Shown here: positions 57,232-64,000 of the stretch, piece after piece
Position numbering within the stretch: position 1 is the first letter of the stretch
Layout of the letters: every line of letters begins with the position of its first letter
Source: Undaria pinnatifida
Taxonomy: Eukaryota > Sar > Phaeophyceae > Laminariales > Alariaceae
NCBI GenBank assembly: GCA_012845835.1
Contig: JABAKD010000023.1
Coordinates: forward strand, 10,829,840 to 10,893,839
DNA length: 64,000 bases
Direction of reading: 5' to 3'
Notes under the pieces: generated by a model
The model's input: only the letters and a program-made list of their open reading frames with translations
Database searches by the model: none
Told to the model about the DNA's origin: nothing
Program-made: the position numbers and the translations under genes

Positions 57232-58437
57232 ATGGGAGAGTCCACGAAAACAGGTGATGCGGTAGACAATCTCGTTAGAGCCCTCAACGGCAAATTCAAT
57301 GGGCTTAAGGTCGACGGATGGAAACGCACGGCTCGGTCCGTGATAAGTATGCGTCATGCCGGAATCTCTGATATCCTGAAAGGGCGACCTTGCCCCGAGC
57401 CAGAGCTAGTTGGTCTTCGTCCATCTTGTAGAAGAAGTAGGCCTTCACGAGCTGTACCTCGCAGCCAGGCCGCTGACGAAACGACCATTCAGTCCGGGGA
57501 AACACCCCAGGCTGACACGGCAGAGAATGTACAGCCGGACGCAGGGAGTACTCCCGTGGTAACGGCGCATCTGCCACCACCATCTTCAGGATATTCTACA
57601 CTCCCAGCCGCAACATCAGTTTTATGGGCCACGGATGACAACATCTCGAATTTGGAAGACATCAAGCACTGGCACCGCGACAATTGTCTTCTGTTCGACT
57701 TCTTGTTCCTGAGTACATCGGGAGCTGCGGCCGGCTTCCTCCTACAATTCAAGCCCAAACGAGGTGAACTTGCGAATGGAAAGGCCGCTTGAGATGGTAT
57801 GGTTAGAAAATATCGAAATTCCACCCGCCAACGTAGACGTATACTTAAACAACAACTATCGCATATGGTCATGACGGATGGGCAAGACCCAAACGCGTTT
57901 ATAAATGAAGTATACTATTTACGGGATGAATTGGTGGACATGGGAGAGGTATTCAACGATGACAGCATATTGGACATAGTGCTGGAAGGACTCACGGATG
58001 AATACCTGCAAATATAATATCGCGCCGAAGCAGATGATGACTTCACACTCGACCGAGATGTGATAACAATGCGTAATATGTACGCGAATAGAGCTATGCG
58101 AAACGGGCCTTTGCGAAAAGCGAAGGGGCGTGAATCTGCTATGGTAGTCACGTCAACACCCTCAGCAGTAGTGACCTGTTCACACTGCAAAAAGCCAGGC
58201 CATCGATTCCAAAATTGCTTTAAACGCAAGGGAAAGATGTCGGGAAAGAAACCTCCCCCGACACCTCGAAATAATTCGTGGTGTAGCCGGCATAATACCG
58301 ATCGCCACGATAATAGCGACTGTCGGTCCCAAATGCGTGACGACAATATAACCCGTCGCCCTCGTCCTGGTCAACAAAATGGCCGGCATAATAACGACCG
58401 CAGCGCTCACGCCAACACCGCTATGCAACCCAGTGTT
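57232..58437 (+). pseudogene. Second copia-type gag, two stops, truncated
   Basis: One reading frame continues through a TGA (57790-57792) and a TAA (58015-58017). It contains the UBN2/Gag-like segment F-L-F-L-S-T-S-G-A-A-A-G, then D-P-N-A-F-I-N-E-V-Y-Y-L-R-D-E-L and L-E-G-L-T-D-E-Y-L. A zinc knuckle C-S-H-C-K-K-P-G-H-R-F-Q-N-C lies at about 58182-58223, and a His/Asn/Arg-rich tail follows. It is clearly different from the Gag at 48131. At about 58421 the sequence changes to R3 repeat DNA, so protease and everything after it are missing. No LTR was identified on the 5' side, where a CATCAG microsatellite directly abuts the start. It is a relic or chimeric insertion. Confidence 0.8.
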
Positions 58438-59280
58438 TAGGTGTAGTAAACAAGGTGTTAAATCTTCATAATTTGTGATTGTACATGGATCGAAAGATAG
58501 AATATTTCAATCGATAGGTACAATAGTGTAGTTTCCATTGTTTTCTGACATCGCTAAATATAAGAAAGAGATACGTATGGCCAAATACAACAGGCGAGGT
58601 GATGTGGTCATGCAATGTCACCGTCATTGAGCACGAGATGAATAAATACGAATCGTCAGTGTTTTGAAAAGAACGCTTGTTGTACACGCGCTCAATTACG
58701 TTACTTCGTTAGTCATACTTCGCTTGGCATGTGTTGGGAGGCGATCATGCAGACGGTATGTACAAAATACCCTACGTAATGGGTTGGTAGTGTGGTTTAC
58801 CGCAATTTCAACATATTCTCCTGTGCTTCCTTTTTCAAATTATTATTTTCTCAAATGTACGATTTCACGCCCATGGTTTTTACCGTGCCGATGTGGGGCT
58901 CTGAGGTCGCCAATTATAAGACTGAGATATATATTGCAAAAGCAGCAAGCGCGGTGGGCATGCGATGTCACCACTATTTAACGCGAGGGTGACTTTACTT
59001 CGTTAGGCATTTGCTACTGCGTTTGGTACAGGTTATCTCACGTGGGCATGCGATTTCACCACTGTTGAACGCGACGGTTACTTTACTTTGTTAGGCATAT
59101 GCTACTGCGTTTGGTATGGTAGAGGTTGTCAGGCAATCATGCAAACGGATGGAGGCACGAAATACTTTGGGTAATAGGTTGGTCGTGTGGTTTACCGCAG
59201 TGTTAACATATCTGTCTGTACTTCTTTTTCACGTTATTAATATATAGTGCACGCTTATACGTCCTGTTTTCTCCCCGCTG
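58421..59280 (+). repeat. R3 repeat, left arm of a large inverted repeat
   Basis: The segment TGCAACCCAG, AGGCGAGGTGATGTGGTCAT, TCGTTAGTCATACTTCGCTT, then ATGTGGGGCTCTGAGGTCGC and CCTGTTTTCTCCCC is repeated in reverse order and complement at 60115-60860. The part around 58965-59130 (TTTACTT.GTTAGGCAT.TGCTACTGCGTTTGGTA) is itself duplicated in tandem. The first 330 bp also match 44205-44530. Confidence 0.85.
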
Positions 59281-60114
59281 TCGTCGAAGATGCTGTGGTC
59301 CTGTAGATGTCGCGTCCATGTCCGGTGCTCTTGTTAGTGGTGCTCATGAAAACATGCCCTAACGTGTAGTAGATGATCGCTGAGTGGTGTTCCTTTCCTT
59401 TACATCAAGCCAGGTTGTATATGCCAACGCAACCGCTTGCTTGAAAACGACAAAGATATTTATCAAACACCTGACACAGAGGAGACACGGCCCGAAGATT
59501 GTTCAGGATACCGACGGTCAGGAACAGGTTATCGAGCAGCGCACTTGATTTTTACTACCGCTCCTCCCTCCACCTTAGACACTACGGGCGCCTATCGATC
59601 GATGACGTCGGGGTGTCGAGGGGCACCGTATTTCAGGAGATACGACCGGGAGCTGGTTTTGAAACCGGCGATTTCGTTAAAGAAAAGTTGGGGGGGCTAC
59701 CGTAGAACGACTCATGCGTTGGGCCCAGTTCGCTGATGCCAAAACCAATTGCAAAAGAGGTGATGTGGTGGGCGAATGCAATAATGATTTGCGCTGCTGC
59801 GATTACCGCGTCCCTCGTTCTGTTTGTTCTTGCTTTCTTGATGAACCTGTCATTTGGGAACGAGCAATTTTGGCGCATTTCAGGTTTGTGTAAAGACTTT
59901 ACGTAGACTATGTGATGTTTCTAACTCGTAGGGACCTCCATTTGGAACCCAGGGTATATGGATTTCATATTTTGACTGGGTTTCGTATGTGGACGTATAT
60001 GTGGTTTTAGTGTGTCGTGTGTCCGCGTGGTTGTTGCTACACGTGTATGTTTTGGTTGATGTTCTAGACTTCGTTATCGTGTTGTTTCGGAATGGTGTTT
60101 TCGAATACATATTA
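59281..60114. other. Spacer of the large inverted repeat
   Basis: Overlapping plus ORFs (59437-59736 and 59499-59705) and a minus ORF (59633-59878) are present; none carries a motif I recognise. A 98-bp unit (GTGGTTGTTGCTACACGTGT) at about 60016-60114 recurs twice at 62252-62450. If the whole structure is a transposon, this is where a transposase should lie, but I cannot show one. Confidence 0.4.
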
Positions 60115-60970
60115 CATGGGGAGAAAACAGGGCGTATAATCGTACACTAGATAATAACAATGTAAAAAAGAAGTGCAGGCAGCTATGTTAACACTGCCGT
60201 AGACCACACTACCAACCTATAACGCAGGGTATGGTCGCCTGACAACCTCTACCAAACGCAGTAGCACATGCCCAGCAAAGTAAAGTCACCATCGCGTTCA
60301 ATAGTGGTGACATCGCATGCCCGCGTCACCTCGCTTCGTGTATTTGTAAGATGTATCTCTGTCTTGGAGTTGGCGACCTCAGAGCCCCACATCGGCACGG
60401 CGAAACCCCTGGGCGTAAAAACGTATATGTGAGACAATTAAATTGTGAAAAGGAGGTACAGACAGATATGTTAAAATTGCGGTAAACCTCACTACCAACA
60501 TATTCGTAAGGTATTCCGCACATACCGTCCGCATGATCGCCTCCCAACCTATGCCAAGCGAAGTATGACTAACGAAGTAACGTAATTGAGCGCGTGTACA
60601 CTAAGCGTTTCTTTCAAAACAACAACGATTCGCATTTCTCCCTTTCGTTCGGTGACATTGCATGACCACATCACCTCGCCTGTTGTATTTAGTAATATGT
60701 ATCTCTTTCTTATAATTAGCGATGTCAGAACATAATGGTATCTACATGATTGTACCTATCGATTGAAATATTCTATCTTTCGATCCATGTACAATAACAA
60801 ATTTTGAAGCTTTTGACATGTTGTTTACTAACCCTAAGAACTGGGTTGCATACTACATGTAGCATCAAACCTTCTACAATAATAAACATTACCAGGCGGG
60901 TGATAAAAAGGGGTGTCTTCTTGCTGCAACCGTCACATTCGTCCCCTTAAGGGTTTATAGTTTCCGCGCA
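60115..60970 (-). repeat. R3 repeat, right arm of the large inverted repeat
   Basis: The reverse complement aligns with 58421-59280 and continues beyond it, through GAAGGTTTGATG and GGTGATAAAAAGG, as in 44100-44200. It therefore runs into the composite R1/R3 repeat that follows. Confidence 0.85.
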
Positions 60971-62251
60971 CATATTGAAATGCTCGACCCCTCCCCCCCC
61001 CCCCCCGATCCCTCTAGTACACGCCCCACCTGAAATCAAAATCTACCAGAGTAGTAAACACTACCAGCCAGCTGATATCATCTCATTTTCCATCTAGCTA
61101 TCCATGCCGTAGCTCCAACTCATCCCCGCCCTCCGCCCCCCCCCACCCTCTTTTGTTCCCCCGCCCAGTTCGTTCAAACGCCCCACTTACAATCGAAAAC
61201 GGCCAGAGTAATAAACACTTTTAAGCAATTGGTATCGCGTCAATATATTTCTAGCCATCCATGACGTAGCTTTCATTCATTCCTTCTCCCCCCCTCCCAC
61301 CCTCCAACGCCCCCTCCTTCCCCACACCCCGCACGATCGCCTAGACCCAGTACCGCGCGTATAGCAAGCCCCCTACGACATATATGATTGATGCGCGAGA
61401 TCGGAGGATCACACAAAAATGTTGCGAAGATCAGTGTCGACCAAATGCTTGATCTCATAGCTGGAGTGTATTTCAATATTATTTGTGACCTAAACCTCTT
61501 GAAAACCCTCTCCCCCCCCCCCCCCCCCCCCCCGCCTTTCCTTTTGTTTTCTCCTTGCTTTCTCTTGCTCAAACGCCCCACCTAATATGGAAATCCGCCA
61601 GAGTAAAAAACACTTCCATGCCTTGGATATCGCCTCGTTATCGTTTTAGAACCGTCCATGCCGCTGCTGCAATTCCTACCCACCCCCGCCCCCAACGCCT
61701 CCTCCTCCCCTACCACCCGTACCATCGCATAGACCTCGCACCACGCGTATAGCAAACCCCTACAGCTATGCGACCTAAGGCCCTCCCCCCCCTGCCCCCC
61801 TCCCCTACAAGAAGAATTTATAGTTTCCACGCACAAATTGACCTGCCCCACCCGTCCCCTCCCCCCCCCTCCCCCCCCCTCCCCCCCTCCCGCCCCCCTT
61901 TTGATCAAAATCAGGCCTCCACGTCCATAAAAACTCCGCCCTCCCCTCACCGGTTCTTCGACTTACAGTATTCACGTGATAAACTGATGCATTTCCTTCC
62001 ACAGCTGTCACATTTTGTCCCCCTCAGAAACGGGTTTTATAGTTTCCGCGCACAGACTGCCTAACATAACCCTGTTGACCCTGATAGCTAAGCTGTAGTT
62101 GCAAGGGGAGTCCCCGACCTATATCCTTAATGAGGACACACAACCCGTAATACGCGTGATCGGAGTATCACACACAGCTTGCAAAAATGAGTTTCGACAA
62201 AATATTCGATCTCACAGCTGGAGGAGTGTATTTTAATTTTCATAATATTCT
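60971..62251 (+). repeat. R1 repeat, full-length, with C-rich tracts
   Basis: Modules with CGCCCCACCT, TAGTAAACACT and CCATCCATG.CGTAGCT recur several times (about 61020, 61170 and 61570), each separated by C-runs. From 61558 it is colinear with 9425-10112. It ends with TCACAGCTGGAGGAGTGTAT at about 62230. An extra partial R1 end (GCTGGAGTGTATTTCAATAT) lies at 61459. Confidence 0.8.
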
Positions 62252-62450
62252 TCTGTGTCCGGGTGGTTGTTGCTACACGTGTACGTTTTGGTTGATGTTC
62301 TAGACATCGTTATCGTATTGTATCAGAGTGGTATTTTCGAATACATATTATTTTGTGCCCTCATGGTTGTTGTTGCTCGTGTTTGTTTTGATTAACGTTC
62401 TAGACTTCGTAATCGTGTTGTTTCAGAGTGGTGGTTTCCAATACATGTTG
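62252..62450 (+). repeat. Tandem pair of a 98-bp unit
   Basis: Two diverged units share TGGTTGTTG, GTTCTAGAC.TCGT.ATCGT and AATACAT. A third copy is at about 60016-60114. Confidence 0.8.
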
Positions 62451-62820
62451 GTTTACAGTGGTTGGGGTGTGTGTGCTGTGTATCTGCAAAGCGTATTTAT
62501 ATACGCCGAGAAAACTGCTTCGGGGGGCTAAAAACGAAGTTGCGAGGGACGCTTAAGACTTTCAACGTTCCCCTCCGCATCTTTTGTAGAGTATGGTCAA
62601 ATGCATATTTATCCCCGACGATACACATGCAATAACCAGCCTTGACCACTGTGGGTGTTAGCGGTATCATAATACACTTACAATACCGTCACTTTTTATA
62701 TTTTGACTATGTGTGTATTACTTATTTTGCTACACGGTGTAGGTTGAATCCAAATAAAAAGTTAGGCTAGGCTTCAAAAGGGGGGAAGGGGGGGATTTGA
62801 CAAGAAAGCGTATATATATT
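62451..62820. other. No feature recognised
   Basis: Short ORFs only; no motif. Confidence 0.4.
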
Positions 62821-64000
62821 ACAAAAAGTGGAAATACACTCCAGCTAGCTGTGAGATCGAAGACTTTGTCGAAACTCATATTTGCACGCTGTGCGTGATA
62901 CTCCGATCGCGCATATTACGGGTTGTTTGTCCTCATTAAGGATATAGGTCGGCGACTCCCCTTACAACACAAGGTTAGCTATAAGGGTCAACAGGGTGAT
63001 GTTAGTCAGTCTGTGCGCGGAAACTAGACAACCCGTTTCTGAGGGGGACAAAATGTGAAAGCTGTGGAGGGAAATGTATCCGTTTATCAAGTGAATCCTG
63101 TAAGTCGAATAACCGGTGAGGGAGGGCGGAGTTTTGAAGGACGTGGGGGCCTGGTTTTGATCAAAAGCGAGCGGGGTTAGTGGGGGGGGGGACTTGGGGG
63201 GGGGGGGGGGCAATTTGTGCGTGGAAGCTATAAATGCTTTAAGGGGATAAATCTGACGGTTCTGGGGGAAAAAAAAAGTGCACCAGTTAATCATAGGGGG
63301 GGGTCGGGTCGGGGCGGGGGTGGGGCGGGTGGGGCAGCTCAATCTGTGCGTGGAAATATACGTTATTTTATGTCGTCTGCTTTTTGAGCATATTAATGTG
63401 GACGAAGTCGTACGTGTTTCATCACTGCGATCGCTGGATCCCGACATGTTGGCGGGTGACATGTGATGAGCTGTGGGAGGTTTCGGCGACTCCCCTTGCA
63501 ACTACAGGGTAGCTATCAGGGTCAACAGGGTGATGCTAGTCAGTCTGTGCACGGAAACTATGAAACTTGTGGAAGGAAATACACCAGTTTATCAAGTGAA
63601 ACCTGTAAGTCGAATAACCGGTGAAGAAAGGGCGGGGTTTTGAAGGACGTTGGGACCTGGTTGTGATCAAGAGGGAGCGGGGTAGGGGGGGGGAGGCAAC
63701 TCAATTTGTGCGTGGAAGCTATACATTATTTTATGTAGTCTGCTTTTTAGTACATTGATGTGGACGAAGTCGTCTTAGGTGTTTCATCACTGCATCGCTG
63801 GATCCCGACATGTTGGCGGATGACATGTGATGAGCTGTGGGAGGTTTCGGCTTCTTCCCTTGCAACTACAGTGTAGCTATCAGGGTCAACAGGGTGATGT
63901 TAGTCAGTCTGTGCACGGACACTATGAAACTCGTGGAACGAAACGCACCAGTTTATCAAGTGAAACCTGAAAGTCGAATAACCGGTGAAGGAAGGGCGGA
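62821..64000 (-). repeat. R1-derived tandem array, inverted, open at the window end
   Basis: It begins with the reverse complement of the R1 end (AGCTGTGAGATCGAAGACTT at about 62847). Units follow with GGTCAACAGGGTGATG, then GTCAGTCTGTGC.CGGAAACTA, TTTATCAAGTGAA.CCTG and AATAACCGGTGA, then a G-run. The last two complete units are 364 bp apart (AGCTATCAGGGTCAACAGGG at 63511 and 63875). Later units also contain a TTTCATCACTGC, GCTGGATCCCGACATGTTGG segment absent from other R1 copies. The array runs past the window edge. Confidence 0.85.

Overview
This window is eukaryotic nuclear DNA that is gene-poor and rich in transposable elements. The main evidence is a gene made of small exons separated by GT-AG introns of 0.6 to 7.6 kb, an LTR retrotransposon, relics of two more retrotransposons, several DNA-transposon derivatives with diagnostic target-site duplications, and tRNA-derived SINE-like repeats. 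A beta-helix gene with long introns, TTAGGG-type interstitial repeats and stramenopile-like Ty1/copia and Ty3/gypsy proteins suggest a multicellular stramenopile such as a brown alga. That assignment is inference and is not proven by the sequence. I see no rRNA gene, CRISPR array, bacterial operon or intact canonical tRNA gene.

1-19.6 kb: no protein-coding gene that I can defend. It is a graveyard of repeats: many copies of one dispersed repeat (called R1 here), a SINE-like pair, a 543-bp hAT-type MITE (8-bp target duplication), a 1.03-kb pogo/Tigger-like element nested in an R1 copy, a miniature LTR element (TRIM-like) nested in another R1 copy, a perfect 69-bp palindrome, smaller inverted-repeat elements, and a 76-bp tandem repeat just before the gene.

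19.6-40.1 kb (+ strand): a partial split gene for a right-handed parallel beta-helix (pectin-lyase-like fold) protein. Five exons are well supported by matching splice phases and continuous beta-helix repeats across every junction; two further 3' exons are likely and possible. The introns hold dispersed repeats (R2), an 11-bp minisatellite and unrecognised sequence. The 5' end (signal peptide, start codon) and the 3' end were not found.

40.1-47.6 kb: no recognised gene; R1/R3 composite repeat (43.0-44.5 kb) and degenerate repeats. 47.6-53.9 kb: a complete but inactivated Ty1/copia retrotransposon with 420/422-bp LTRs, a 5-bp target duplication and all domains (Gag, PR, IN, RT, RNase H) visible, broken by five stops and three frameshifts. 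54.1-56.5 kb (- strand): a deleted Ty3/gypsy chromovirus-type relic. 57.2-58.4 kb: a second, unrelated copia-type gag relic. 58.4-64.0 kb: a large inverted repeat (about 0.8-kb arms), another R1/R3 composite, and a tandem array of R1-derived units running off the window end.

The transposons illustrate several layers of insertion into one another. The beta-helix gene is the only likely host protein-coding gene, and it tolerates or has accumulated repeats in its introns.
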